Below are positions 45,226 through 53,581 of a stretch of 64,000 nt of DNA, piece after piece. Source of the DNA: RHKX01 sp041393495 (lineage in GTDB: Bacteria; Actinomycetota; Thermoleophilia; Solirubrobacterales; 70-9); contig JAWKKA010000002.1 of the NCBI GenBank assembly GCA_041393495.1, positions 62,001-126,000 on the forward strand, written 5' to 3'. Both the position numbers and the translations under genes were made by a program. A model generated the notes under the pieces. It searched no databases, had not been told where the DNA came from, and saw only the letters and a list, made by a program, of their open reading frames with translations. Every line of letters begins with the position of its first letter. Position 1 is the stretch's first letter.

Positions 45226-45286
45226 GGGCGGCGAGCGAGCCGGACGGGGGCCGCGACGGGCGGCGAGCGAAGCCGGATGGGGGCCG
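45226..45286. repeat. Two-copy direct repeat (about 28 bp) after hisF
   Basis: 45226-45253 and 45258-45286 are near-identical (GGGCGGCGAGCGA ... GGGGGCCG) with a 32-bp period, in the 103-bp gap between convergent hisF and the propeller gene. No terminator is visible. Confidence 0.6.
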
Positions 45287-45316
45287 AGCCCCGTACTTGC
45301 CCGAACCCCCGCTCGG

Positions 45317-46780
45317 CTACCCCGGCGCCCGCTGTTGCTGTCCGCCCGATTGCCCCTGTCCCCGTCCGCCCGGCTGCCCCGGCGGGCTGCCGCCGCCCGT
45401 GCCCGGCGCCTCCTGCGCCCGCCGGCGCGCGGCCCGCTTCGCCTGGCGCTGCTGGCGCGGCGGGACGATGCCCTTCTGGCCCTTCTTGGTCTCGTACTTG
45501 AAGTTGCCGATGTCGATCGGCTCGAAGGCGACCACGGTGGAACCGCCGGTCAGGTAGAGCCACTGGCCGTCGGAGACGACCGGGCCGTACTCGCCGTCGT
45601 CGTAGCTGAAGACGCGGCGGCCGCTCTTGAGGTCGAGGCCGATCGTCGAGTTGCCGCTGAACGTCGAGACGTAGACGACGTCGCCGACGACCGTGGCGGG
45701 ACCGCTGATCTGCCCGCCGGCCGGCTCCGCCCACCGGACCTTCCCCGACTTCGCATCGAGGGCGTAGGCATTGCGGTCGTGGGAGCCGAAGTAGACGGTC
45801 GGCCCGGTGCCCTTGGTGTCCGCCGCGGCGACTCCCGAGTAGACGTAGTCGCCGGTCGAGTGCGTCCACGCGATCTCGCCCGTGTCGGCGTCGAAGCTGT
45901 ACACCCGATGGTCGGCGTCGCCGGCGTAGACGCGCCCGAAGGCCACTGCGGCGGTCGAGTAGAAGCGCCCGGACCCGGCGATGCCGAGGCCGAGGTCGGG
46001 CGTCTGCCAGACCAGCTTCCCGTCGCCGGCCCGGACCGCGTTCATCCGGCCGCCGTAGTCGCCCACGTAGAGCTTGCCGTCGTCATAGGCGGGGGCCGCC
46101 TTGACCGACCCGGCCAGCGTCGTCTCCCAGATCGTCGATCCGTCCTTGATGTCGAGCGCGAGCAACTGCCCGGATTCGTCGCCGAAGTACATCCGACCGC
46201 CGCGGACCAGCGGCGAGGACTCGGCACGGCCGTCGAGCGGCTTGCGCCACAGCACCTTGCCGTCGCGGGCACGGACGGCGAGGGCCTGGCCGGGGGAGAG
46301 GCTGACGCTGTAGAGCACGCCCCTCGAGTAGGCCGGCGAGGACGCGTTCAGCGACGCCAGCCGCTTCTTCCAGACGGTCTTGCCGGTCTTCGCGTCGAGG
46401 CAGACGTAGAGGCCGTCGTTGTCGATGAAGTAGAGGCGCCCGGCGACGACGATCGGCGGGAACTCGATCAGCTCGTCGCCCTTCCACTTCCAGACCTTCC
46501 GGAACGGCGGCCGGACACGCGGCGAGTCGAGGAACTTGCTGCGGCCGACGTCGTAGCCGAATCGGGTCCAGTTGACGGTCTTGGCGGGCTTCGGCTGCTT
46601 CTCCTTGCCGGCTCCCTCCTTGCGGGCGAATGCCGCGTCGGGGTTGGAGACGTCGGCGGGGCGCTTGAGCAGCGCGAACGGCGCCGCGACCACGGTGATC
46701 GACAGTGCCAGCGTCGCCGCGATCGCAACGGCCCGCTCTGCACCGGTCATGTTGCGCCAGACGGTCAGGATTCGGTTCAT
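45317..46780 (-). CDS. Membrane-anchored PQQ-type beta-propeller protein
   Basis: 487 residues. A hydrophobic segment (about 16-36) anchors or exports it. The body repeats the PQQ/quinoprotein blade pattern: LDAKTGKTVWKKRL, RARDGKVLWRKPL, LDIKDGSTIWETTL, VRAGDGKLVWQT, FDADTGEIAWTH, LDAKSGKVRWAEP. That is seven to eight blades, BamB-like in architecture. No catalytic Cys pair or Ca site was identified, so it is probably a structural or binding propeller. The C-terminal 50 residues are Gln/Gly/Arg/Pro-rich. ATG 46780 is preferred: TAGGAT (minus, 46799-46794) is 13 nt upstream, whereas ATG 46795 overlaps that box. Confidence 0.82.
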   Translation of the reverse strand: MNRILTVWRNMTGAERAVAIAATLALSITVVAAPFALLKRPADVSNPDAAFARKEGAGKEKQPKPAKTVNWTRFGYDVGRSKFLDSPRVRPPFRKVWKWKGDELIEFPPIVVAGRLYFIDNDGLYVCLDAKTGKTVWKKRLASLNASSPAYSRGVLYSVSLSPGQALAVRARDGKVLWRKPLDGRAESSPLVRGGRMYFGDESGQLLALDIKDGSTIWETTLAGSVKAAPAYDDGKLYVGDYGGRMNAVRAGDGKLVWQTPDLGLGIAGSGRFYSTAAVAFGRVYAGDADHRVYSFDADTGEIAWTHSTGDYVYSGVAAADTKGTGPTVYFGSHDRNAYALDAKSGKVRWAEPAGGQISGPATVVGDVVYVSTFSGNSTIGLDLKSGRRVFSYDDGEYGPVVSDGQWLYLTGGSTVVAFEPIDIGNFKYETKKGQKGIVPPRQQRQAKRAARRRAQEAPGTGGGSPPGQPGGRGQGQSGGQQQRAPG

Positions 46781-46806
46781 CGCCGAACGCAGCATCCTAC
46801 GGAGCG

Positions 46807-46902
46807 ATGGAGAGGGGCGAGCACGGAGCGATGGAGAGCGGCGACCATGGCGTCATGGAAACCGAGGACCACGGCGCATCGGAGAGGGGCGATCCCGGGG
46901 TC
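46807..46902. repeat. Four imperfect 24-bp repeats at the start of the CCA-adding-like gene
   Basis: Units begin at 46807, 46831, 46855 and 46879 and encode an octapeptide of form MExxDHGx; three of the four open with ATG. Confidence 0.7.
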
Positions 46903-48009
46903 GACCTCGCGAAGCGGATCGAGCGGCTCGGGCTCGGCCGGGTCGGCGACGTCCTTGCCGGCTTCGACGCCTGGATCGTCGGCGGCGTCGCCCGCGCCCT
47001 GGTGGCCGGCACGGCCCCCGACGCCGACATCGACATCGCCGTCGACGCGGACATCGAGCCGGTGCTCGACGCGCTCGGGCTGCCGGCGCGCCGCCACGAC
47101 CGCTTCGGGACGGCGGTCGTCGCGCTCGGCGGCGGTCGCCATGCCGACATCGCCCGGACCCGGACCGAGACCTACGCGACCCCGGGCGCCCTGCCCGACG
47201 TGGCGCCGGCCTCGATCGCGGAGGACCTTGCCCGACGCGACTTCTCGATCAACGCGATCGCGATCTCGCTCGCGGCCCCGCACCGGGTCCTCGACCCTCA
47301 CCACGGGGTCGCGGACCTCGCGGCGAAGGCGCTGCGGGTCCTCCACGACGGCTCGTTCGCCGACGACCCGACCCGGGCGATCCGCGCCGCCCGCTACTGC
47401 GCCCGGCTCGGCCTCACGCCGGAGCCGCGGACCCGGCGCCTCCTCGGCCGCGCCGACCTCGGCCTCGTCACCGGCGACCGCCGCGACGCCGAGCTCCGGC
47501 GGCTCGCCGCCGAGCACGTCGCCGCGGCCGGCTTCGCGCTCCTCGACGAGTGGGGGACGCGGACGCTCCCCGCGGGCTCCGCCGAGCTCCTCGTCGCCGT
47601 CGAGCGGGTCCGGACCGACCCGCTCTGGGGCGGGCATGTCGAGCCGGCCGTGCGCGCGATGATGATCGCCGCCGGGGCCGCCCCGGGCCGCGAGCGGGCA
47701 ACCGAGCTCGCCGCCGCCCGCCCGGCGCGACCGTCCGAGGCCGTCCGCCTCGCCACCGGGGTCGAGCCGGCGATCCTGATCGTGGCGACCGCCGCCGGCG
47801 GCACCTGGATCGGTCCCTACCTGCGCGAGTGGAAGCACGTCCGCCTCGAGATCTCCGGCGACGATCTGCTTGCCGCCGGCGTTCCCCGCGGCCCGGCCAT
47901 CGGCGCCGGGCTGGCCGGGGCTCTCGATCGCAAGCTCGACGGAGAGCTCGATGACGGTCGCGACGCTGAGCTCGCGGCGGCGCTCGCGATCGTCGCGAAC
48001 GCCGGCTGA
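46807..48009 (+). CDS. CCA-adding enzyme/poly(A) polymerase family nucleotidyltransferase
   Basis: 400 residues, class II nucleotidyltransferase. Head domain: WIVGGVARALVAG near 55-67 (GGxxR motif, lacking the usual Asp), the catalytic DIDIAVD near 73, LARRDFSINAIAI near 140, DDPTRAIRAARYCARLG near 180. No HD domain, and the C-terminal half is weakly conserved, so tRNA CCA addition is likely but not certain. The N-terminus is four imperfect 8-residue repeats (24-bp DNA units), three beginning with Met, so ATG 46831 and 46855 are alternative starts. Confidence 0.82.
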   Translation: MERGEHGAMESGDHGVMETEDHGASERGDPGVDLAKRIERLGLGRVGDVLAGFDAWIVGGVARALVAGTAPDADIDIAVDADIEPVLDALGLPARRHDRFGTAVVALGGGRHADIARTRTETYATPGALPDVAPASIAEDLARRDFSINAIAISLAAPHRVLDPHHGVADLAAKALRVLHDGSFADDPTRAIRAARYCARLGLTPEPRTRRLLGRADLGLVTGDRRDAELRRLAAEHVAAAGFALLDEWGTRTLPAGSAELLVAVERVRTDPLWGGHVEPAVRAMMIAAGAAPGRERATELAAARPARPSEAVRLATGVEPAILIVATAAGGTWIGPYLREWKHVRLEISGDDLLAAGVPRGPAIGAGLAGALDRKLDGELDDGRDAELAAALAIVANAG

Positions 48010-48036
48010 GCCGGCCGATCTGCGATCTTCCCGGCG

Positions 48037-48774
48037 ATGGACTGGCGCGAGGGTGGCGGGACGCGGTGGCTCGAGGCCGCTTTGCCCGGGGCGACGGCGG
48101 CCTTCTCGACGCGCCTCGGCGGTTTCAGCGATGGTCGCTACAGCAGCCTCAACCTCGGGATCCTCACCGGCGACGAGCACGCCCGGGTCGTTGCCAACCG
48201 CCGCCGGCTCTGCGACGCGATCGGGATCGACCCGGCGAGCGTCGTGATCGGCCGCCAGGTCCACGGCGCTGCGGTGGCGCGCCACGGCGGCCCGCAGCGG
48301 CCGTCGCTGTGGCCCGATCCCCAGGCCGACCCGGGCGAGGTCGATGGCCACGTCGTCGACCGCTCCGGGCTGGCGGCGCTGGTCTTCGTCGCCGACTGCC
48401 TGCCTGTCGCGCTCGTCGGCGAGCGCGGCCTGGCGATGCTGCACTGCGGGTGGCGTGGCCTCGCCGCCGGGATCATCGGCGTCGGCGTCGACGCGACCGG
48501 CGCGACCGCGGCGGCGGTCGGTCCGGGGATCGGCGGCTGCTGCTACGAGGTCGGCGACGAGGTCCTCGCGGCCTTCGCCCCGCTCGGCGACGGGATCGCC
48601 GCGGGCCGCATGCTCGACCTCAAGGTGGTTGCGAGGCGGCTCCTCGAGCGCGCCGGGGTCGCGGCGATCGAGGAGGCCGGGATCTGCACGTGCTGCGAGC
48701 GCGACGTCTTCTTCTCGCATCGCGGCGACGGCCCCGAGACCGGCCGGCAGGCCGGGATCGTGAGGGCGACCTGA
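48037..48774 (+). CDS. pgeF: Multicopper-oxidase-like/purine nucleoside phosphorylase family protein (YfiH)
   Basis: 245 residues, DUF152/YfiH/LACC1 family. The family hallmarks are the metal-site HGAAVAR near 85, the Cys in VADCLPVAL near 125, HCGWRGLAAGI near 145, and CCERDVFFSHRGDG at the end. Members act as purine nucleoside enzymes or clear mis-incorporated L-Ser from muropeptides; both have been proposed. Placement before yggS and sepF in a cell-envelope cluster is typical. The stop overlaps yggS (TGATG). Confidence 0.88.
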   Translation: MDWREGGGTRWLEAALPGATAAFSTRLGGFSDGRYSSLNLGILTGDEHARVVANRRRLCDAIGIDPASVVIGRQVHGAAVARHGGPQRPSLWPDPQADPGEVDGHVVDRSGLAALVFVADCLPVALVGERGLAMLHCGWRGLAAGIIGVGVDATGATAAAVGPGIGGCCYEVGDEVLAAFAPLGDGIAAGRMLDLKVVARRLLERAGVAAIEEAGICTCCERDVFFSHRGDGPETGRQAGIVRAT

Positions 48775-49406
48775 TGGTCGAACCGTTCCGCGACATCGAC
48801 CCGGTCCGGGTCGCGGGCAACCTCGCCGAGGTCCGCGCCGCGCTGCCCGTGGGCACGGAGGTCCTCGTCGCCTGCAAGTACGTCCCCTGCGAGGCGATGG
48901 GCGCGCTCGCCGAGGCCGGGGTCGAGCTCGTCGGCGAGAACCGGCTCGGCGATCTCGAGGTCAAGCACGAGCGCTGGGGCGACACCTTCACCTGGGACTT
49001 CATCGGCAACGTCCAAAGCCGCAAGGTCCGCGACATCCTGCCGCTGGTCCGGCTGATCCACTCGGTCCACAGCGAGAGCGTGATGAAGCAGCTCGGCAGA
49101 CACGGCGACGAGCGGACCGAGGTCCTGATCCAGGTCAACGTGGCCGGCGAGGAGGGCAAGGGCGGCGTCGATCCCGACGATCTCGGCGCTGCGATCGAGC
49201 GCTGTCCGGTCCCCGTCGTCGGCCTCTCGACGATGCCGCCGTTCACCGCGGACCCGGAGACCTCGCGCCCCCATTTCGCGCGGCTCGCGGAGCTCGCCTC
49301 CGCGCACGGGCTCGAGCGCCTCTCGATGGGCACGAGCCAGGACTGGCGGGTCGCGGTCGAGGAGGGGGCGACGACGATCCGGATCGGTAGCACGCTGTTT
49401 CGCTGA
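48774..49406 (+). CDS. yggS: PLP homeostasis protein, YggS/PROSC family
   Basis: 210 residues, single-domain alanine-racemase-like TIM barrel that binds PLP without known catalysis. PLP-lysine in VLVACKYVP near 33, GENRLGDLEVKHERW near 57, DFIGNVQSRKVRDI near 75, QVNVAGEEGKGGVD near 120, and GLERLSMGTSQDWRVAVEEG near 180. ATG overlaps the pgeF stop. Confidence 0.93.
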   Translation: MVEPFRDIDPVRVAGNLAEVRAALPVGTEVLVACKYVPCEAMGALAEAGVELVGENRLGDLEVKHERWGDTFTWDFIGNVQSRKVRDILPLVRLIHSVHSESVMKQLGRHGDERTEVLIQVNVAGEEGKGGVDPDDLGAAIERCPVPVVGLSTMPPFTADPETSRPHFARLAELASAHGLERLSMGTSQDWRVAVEEGATTIRIGSTLFR

Positions 49407-49466
49407 GCGGCGCTGCAAGGGCGATCGCAGCCCCGCCCAGGGCTTCCAACCGCCGGACCGGACCGT

Positions 49467-49472
49467 CATACT
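49467..49472 (+). promoter_or_regulatory. Possible -10 CATACT upstream of sepF
   Basis: CATACT at 49467-49472 lies 17 nt after a weak -35-like TTCCAA (49444-49449). The sepF ATG is 40 nt on and has AAGGGGG as ribosome site, so this transcript would be leadered. Confidence 0.4.
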
Positions 49473-49512
49473 CCCGCAGGACTTCGCCCGCGACGGGCGA
49501 AGGGGGCTCGAC

Positions 49513-50067
49513 ATGGCTGTACGCGATACATGGAACAGGGCGCTCGTCTACTTCGGCCTCGCCGAGGACCCGAACTACCGCTACGAGGACGAGTACGACC
49601 CCTACGAGCCGGACACGGTCAGCGAGGAGGCGGTGCCGCCGCGACGCCGCCGCGAGCCGGCGCCACCCTCGAACGTGCGGCGCCTCCGCCGCGACGAGCC
49701 GGCGGGCGACGAGATCGACGACATCTTCGCCGACGAGGGACCGCCGCGCCGCCGCCGCAACCTGCGTCCGGTCACCGACAGCGGGGCCGACGTTCAGGTC
49801 CACTTCGTGACGCCGCGCAACTTCAACGACGCCCAGGAGGTGGCCGACCGTTTCAAGCGGAGCGTGCCGGTGATCCTCAACCTGCAGTCGACCAGCGCCG
49901 ACCTCTCGAAGCGACTGATCGATTTCAGCAGCGGCCTCACCTACGCGCTCGACGGCGGCATGCAGAAGATCGCCGACAAGACCTTCATGCTGACCCCCGC
50001 CAACGTCGAGGTCTCCGCCGAGGAGAAGGCGCGCCTCGTCGAGAAGGGCTTCTTCAACCAGTCCTGA
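49513..50067 (+). CDS. sepF: Cell division protein SepF
   Basis: 184 residues. N-terminal membrane-binding amphipathic helix (AVRDTWNRALVYFGLAED), an Arg/Pro/Asp-rich linker (about 25-90), and the C-terminal SepF core with VHFVTPRNFNDAQEVADRF, VILNLQSTSADLSKRLIDF and the GLTYALDGGMQKIADKTFML dimer motif. Tethers FtsZ to the membrane, replacing FtsA in these bacteria. No ftsZ in this window. Confidence 0.94.
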   Translation: MAVRDTWNRALVYFGLAEDPNYRYEDEYDPYEPDTVSEEAVPPRRRREPAPPSNVRRLRRDEPAGDEIDDIFADEGPPRRRRNLRPVTDSGADVQVHFVTPRNFNDAQEVADRFKRSVPVILNLQSTSADLSKRLIDFSSGLTYALDGGMQKIADKTFMLTPANVEVSAEEKARLVEKGFFNQS

Positions 50068-50104
50068 CCCGGCGGCCCGCCGCGGCGCGGGCCCGATCGG
50101 GCTC

Positions 50105-50110
50105 TAGTCT
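50105..50110 (+). promoter_or_regulatory. -10 hexamer TAGTCT of proC (leaderless type)
   Basis: TAGTCT ends 9 nt before the proC ATG; no Shine-Dalgarno. Confidence 0.5.
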
Positions 50111-50119
50111 AGGAAGCCG

Positions 50120-50899
50120 ATGATCGTCGGTTTCGCAGGATCGGGGAACATGGCCGCGGCGCTGGCGCGAGGCTGGGCGCGGGCGTCGATCCGGCCGGCG
50201 GCGATGCTCTTCACCGACTCCGGATCGGGGCGGGCGCAGGCGCTCGCCGCCGAGGTCGGGGGGACCCGGCTCGGATCGATCGAGGACCTCGCCGACCAGG
50301 CCGACCTGGTCGTGCTCGCGGTCAAGCCGGCGACGCTGGACGAGGTGGCGCCGCGGATCGCCGGGCGTGCGCGCGGAGTCATCTCGGTCCTCGGCGCGAC
50401 TCCGCTGGCGACCCTCGAGCCGGCGCTGGCGCCGACCCCGGTGCTGCGGACGATGCCGAACCTGGCCGTCGAGGTGGGTCGCGGCGTCATCTGCCACACG
50501 CCGCTCAGCGACGAGGAGCGAGCCGGGGTGCTCGGCGAGGCGCTCGCCCTGCTCGGGTCGCTGGGCAGCGTCTTCGAGGTCGAGGAGGACGAGATCGACG
50601 CCGCGACCGCCGTGATGGGCTGTGCGCCCGCCTACATCGCGCTCGCCGTCGAGGCCCTGATCGAGGCGGGCGTCGAGGCGGGCCTCGACGAGGAGCTCAG
50701 CGCGCGGCTCGTCAGCGAGGCGACCGCGGGCGTCGGCCAGCACCTGCTCACCCACGCGCCGGAGCCGATGCGGAAGGCGATCGCGTCGCCCGGAGGCAGC
50801 ACCGAGGCCGGGCTCGCCGAGCTCGCCGAACGCGACGTCCACGCTGCCTTCAAGGCGGCGGTCGACGCGTCCCTCGAGCGGATGGCGGGCCGGCGATGA
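50120..50899 (+). CDS. proC: Pyrroline-5-carboxylate reductase
   Basis: Final step of proline synthesis. 259 residues. The N-terminus MIVGFAGSGNMAAALARGW is the NAD(P)-binding motif, VVLAVKPATLDEVAP near 74, RTMPNLAVEVGRGVI near 115, and the C-terminal active-site stretch MRKAIASPGGSTEAGLAEL near 218. Its stop overlaps the yggT ATG. Confidence 0.95.
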   Translation: MIVGFAGSGNMAAALARGWARASIRPAAMLFTDSGSGRAQALAAEVGGTRLGSIEDLADQADLVVLAVKPATLDEVAPRIAGRARGVISVLGATPLATLEPALAPTPVLRTMPNLAVEVGRGVICHTPLSDEERAGVLGEALALLGSLGSVFEVEEDEIDAATAVMGCAPAYIALAVEALIEAGVEAGLDEELSARLVSEATAGVGQHLLTHAPEPMRKAIASPGGSTEAGLAELAERDVHAAFKAAVDASLERMAGRR

Positions 50900-51216
50900 G
50901 CGTCGTGGCGGCCGCGATCGACCGCAGCGACGTCGCCCGCTTCGTCGATTCGCTGTTCCTCGTGTTCATCATCCTGCTGATCGCCTCGGTGGTGATCAAC
51001 TGGTACACGACGTTCCGCGGCTCGCTGCCCTTCTCCGCTCCGCTCCGCGCCGTGACCGGCTTCATCGAGGAGACGACCGCCCCGTACCTGAACCTCCTGC
51101 GCCGCTTCCTGCCGCCGATCGGCGCCGGCGGCATGTCGCTGGACCTGAGCCCGATGATCGGGATCATCCTCCTGTTCGTGCTCCGCGCGATCGTCGTCGG
51201 GCTGATCGACGCGTGA
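50896..51216 (+). CDS. YggT family membrane protein
   Basis: 106 residues, two membrane spans (about 16-38 and 82-104) separated by a loop with the family-typical FSAPLRAVTGFIEETTAPYLNLLRRFLPP. YggT proteins cluster with sepF/proC and are implicated in envelope or division functions. ATG overlaps the proC stop; the stop overlaps the lspA GTG. Confidence 0.87.
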   Translation: MSVVAAAIDRSDVARFVDSLFLVFIILLIASVVINWYTTFRGSLPFSAPLRAVTGFIEETTAPYLNLLRRFLPPIGAGGMSLDLSPMIGIILLFVLRAIVVGLIDA

Positions 51217-51722
51217 GGCGGGGCCACGGATACGGCCGCGCCGCGCTCGTCGCGGTGGTCGCGATCGCCCTCGACCAGCTCGCCAAGGCGCTCGTACGCG
51301 GCAACCTCGCATCCGGTCAGCGCGTCGATCTCCTCGCCGGCATCGACCTCGTCCGCGTCGGCAACCGCGGCATCGCTTTCGGCCTCCTCGACGACGCGGG
51401 GCCGTTCGTGCTCGTCCTCGCGGCGGTCGCGTTCGCGGCGCTGCTCACAGCCTTCCTCGTCGCCTCCGACCGGCACGGCCTCTGGCTGCCGGTCGGGCTC
51501 CTCGCCGGCGGCGCGATCGGCAACCTGATCGACCGGATCCGTACCGGCGCCGTGACCGACTTCGTCGACGTCGGGCCGTGGCCGGCCTTCAACCTCGCCG
51601 ATGTCGAGATCACGCTGGGCGTCGCCATCCTGATCTGGATCTACGCGTTCGGCGCCGACCCCGAGCCCGAGCCCGAGGCGACGAAGCCCGAGCGGGCCCG
51701 AGCGGGCCCGGAGTCGGGGTGA
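51213..51722 (+). CDS. lspA: Lipoprotein signal peptidase (signal peptidase II)
   Basis: 169 residues, four membrane spans. Aspartic protease that cleaves prolipoproteins before the lipidated Cys. Catalytic Asp residues in NLIDRIRTGAVTDFVDV near 110-125; DQLAKALV and VGNRGIAFGLL are earlier conserved boxes. The last 20 residues are a Glu/Pro-rich tail. GTG overlaps the yggT stop (GTGA). A substrate in this window is the lipoprotein at 6.9 kb. Confidence 0.94.
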   Translation: MRRGHGYGRAALVAVVAIALDQLAKALVRGNLASGQRVDLLAGIDLVRVGNRGIAFGLLDDAGPFVLVLAAVAFAALLTAFLVASDRHGLWLPVGLLAGGAIGNLIDRIRTGAVTDFVDVGPWPAFNLADVEITLGVAILIWIYAFGADPEPEPEATKPERARAGPESG

Positions 51723-52417
51723 GCGGTCGGGCCGGCGTGCGGCCCCTCGTCGTCTGGGAGGACGAGCACCTGGCGGTCATCGACAAGCCCGCCGGCCTGC
51801 TCGTCCATCCCGCCCCCGGAGACCCCGGCCCGTCGCTGGTCGGCGAGCTTCAGGCCCAGGGCCGGTCGCTCGGCGGCGGCGACGATCCCGAGCGCCCGGG
51901 GATCGTCCATCGGCTCGATCGCGACACATCGGGGCTGCTCGTCGTCGCTCGCGAGCCCGCCACGCACAGGGCGCTCGCCGCGATGATCGCCGCCCGGGAG
52001 GTGAGCCGCGAGTACGTCGCGCTCGTCGAGGGTTGCCCGCCGTCGCGGACCGGCAGGATCGACGCCCCGCTCGGTCGTGACCACCGCGCGCCCGCGCGGG
52101 TCGTCGTCGGCGGTCGCCGCCCGCGGCCCGCCGTGACCCATTTCGAGGTCCGCGAGCGGCTCCCGCGCGAGACCCTCCTCGACCTCCGCCTCGAGACCGG
52201 GCGGACGCATCAGATCCGCGTCCACCTCGAGGCGATCGGACATCCCGTCGTCGGCGATCCGCAGTACGGCTCGGGGCCCCGCTACGGGTTGCGGCGCCAG
52301 TTCCTGCATTCGCGCCGGCTCGCGTTCGCGCACCCGGTCACCCACGAGTCGCTGGCGTTCGAGAGCGATCTGCCGGCCGATCTCGAGGCGGCGCTCGATC
52401 GGGCGCGCCGCGCCTGA
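51719..52417 (+). CDS. rluD: RluA/RluD family pseudouridine synthase
   Basis: 232 residues. Catalytic Asp in PGIVHRLDRDTSGLLVVA near 63; VIDKPAGLLVHPAPGD near 22 and TGRTHQIRVHLEAIGHPVVG near 165 are the other family motifs. No N-terminal S4 domain: full RluD is over 300 residues, so this is a shortened member and the exact RNA target is uncertain. GTG overlaps the lspA stop, the usual lspA-rlu pairing. Confidence 0.88.
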   Translation: MSGRAGVRPLVVWEDEHLAVIDKPAGLLVHPAPGDPGPSLVGELQAQGRSLGGGDDPERPGIVHRLDRDTSGLLVVAREPATHRALAAMIAAREVSREYVALVEGCPPSRTGRIDAPLGRDHRAPARVVVGGRRPRPAVTHFEVRERLPRETLLDLRLETGRTHQIRVHLEAIGHPVVGDPQYGSGPRYGLRRQFLHSRRLAFAHPVTHESLAFESDLPADLEAALDRARRA

Positions 52418-52422
52418 TCATC

Positions 52423-52428
52423 TAGACT
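52423..52428 (+). promoter_or_regulatory. -10 hexamer TAGACT of the rpsB-tsf operon
   Basis: TAGACT lies 6 bp after the rluD stop. The rpsB ATG is 109 nt further, leaving a leader of about 100 nt that could hold an S2 autoregulatory structure; none was identified. AGGGAACTC precedes the ATG as a weak ribosome site. Confidence 0.5.
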
Positions 52429-52537
52429 CCCGGCCGAACCGAAGCGGTCGCCGCAGCGATCGTGGGCCCTGCCCGGCGCTCCCGGGTCCCCGCGCCCGCT
52501 GCAGCGACCGGAATCTCAGCGAAGACAAGGGAACTCA

Positions 52538-53581
52538 ATGACCGACTCGAATGCCGATATCGGCATCAAGGAGCTGCTCGAAGCAGGGGTCCACTTCGGG
52601 CACCAGACGCGCCGCTGGGACCCGGCGATGCGCCGCTACATCCACGGCGAGCGCGACGGGATCCACATCATCGACCTGCTCCAGACCGAGGAGCTGCTCG
52701 CCCGCGCCCGCGACTTCGGCTCCGACGTCGCCGGTCGCGGCGGGAAGGTCCTCTTCGTCGGGACCAAGAAGCAGGCCCGCGACACGATCGAGGAATGGGC
52801 CGCCCGGACCGGGATGCCGTACGTGAGCCGCCGCTGGCTCGGCGGACTGCTGACCAACTTCGGCACGATCTCGAAGCGGATCAAGCGCCTCCACGAGCTC
52901 ACCGAGCTCGAGGCCGACGGCCAGCTCGCGCTGCTGCCGACGAAGGAGCGGATGGCACGCGAAGCCGAGCTCCGCAAGCTCGAGTACAACCTCGGCGGGG
53001 TCCGCGACATGCAGCGCCCGCCCGACGCGATCTTCGTGATCGACCTGAACGCGGAGGAGATCGCCGTCAACGAGGCGACCCGGCTCGGGATCCCGATCGT
53101 CGCGCTGGTCGACACGAACTGCGACCCGCGTCCGATCGAGTACGTGATTCCCGGCAACGACGACGCGATTCGCTCCTGCGAGCTGATCGTTCGCACGCTC
53201 GGCGAGTCGATCCTGACCTCCGCCACCGCGTTCCAGCAGGCCGAGGAGGCGCGCCGCCGGCGCGAGGAGGAAGAGCGTCGCAAGCGCGAGGAGGAGCAGC
53301 GTCGCAAGCGCGAGGAGGAACAGGCGCGGAAGGCCGCCGAGGAAGCCGCCAAGGCCGAGGCGGCCGAGCAGCAGGCCGCCGAGCAGCCGGGGCCAGCCGC
53401 TGCTGCGGCCGAGCCGAAGCCCGCCCCGGCCGCGGCCGAGGAGAGCCCCGCGCCGCCGGCCGCCGAGCAGGAGGCCACCCCGACCGAGCAGAATCCTCCC
53501 CCCGCTGCGGCCGAGGAGCAGCCAGCCGCCGAGGAGACCGCGCCCGCGGCGAGCGCCGCCGGGGAAGGCGGCGAGAAGTGA
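52538..53581 (+). CDS. rpsB: 30S ribosomal protein S2, C-terminally extended
   Basis: 347 residues. The S2 core (about 1-228) is canonical: LLEAGVHFGHQTRRWDPAM, FVGTKKQARDTIEEWA, YVSRRWLGGLLTNF, NLGGVRDMQRPPDAIFVIDL, TNCDPRPIEYVIPGNDDAI. A 115-residue tail follows: an Arg/Glu charged helix (REEEERRKREEEQRRKREEE) and then an Ala/Pro/Glu-rich disordered region. The stop overlaps the tsf GTG. Confidence 0.97.
   Translation: MTDSNADIGIKELLEAGVHFGHQTRRWDPAMRRYIHGERDGIHIIDLLQTEELLARARDFGSDVAGRGGKVLFVGTKKQARDTIEEWAARTGMPYVSRRWLGGLLTNFGTISKRIKRLHELTELEADGQLALLPTKERMAREAELRKLEYNLGGVRDMQRPPDAIFVIDLNAEEIAVNEATRLGIPIVALVDTNCDPRPIEYVIPGNDDAIRSCELIVRTLGESILTSATAFQQAEEARRRREEEERRKREEEQRRKREEEQARKAAEEAAKAEAAEQQAAEQPGPAAAAAEPKPAPAAAEESPAPPAAEQEATPTEQNPPPAAAEEQPAAEETAPAASAAGEGGEK

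Noticed and set aside
45226..45286. Transposon ends or CRISPR-like repeat after hisF
   Set aside because: Two GC-rich direct copies with a 4-bp gap, no inverted ends and no transposase; a simple local duplication.
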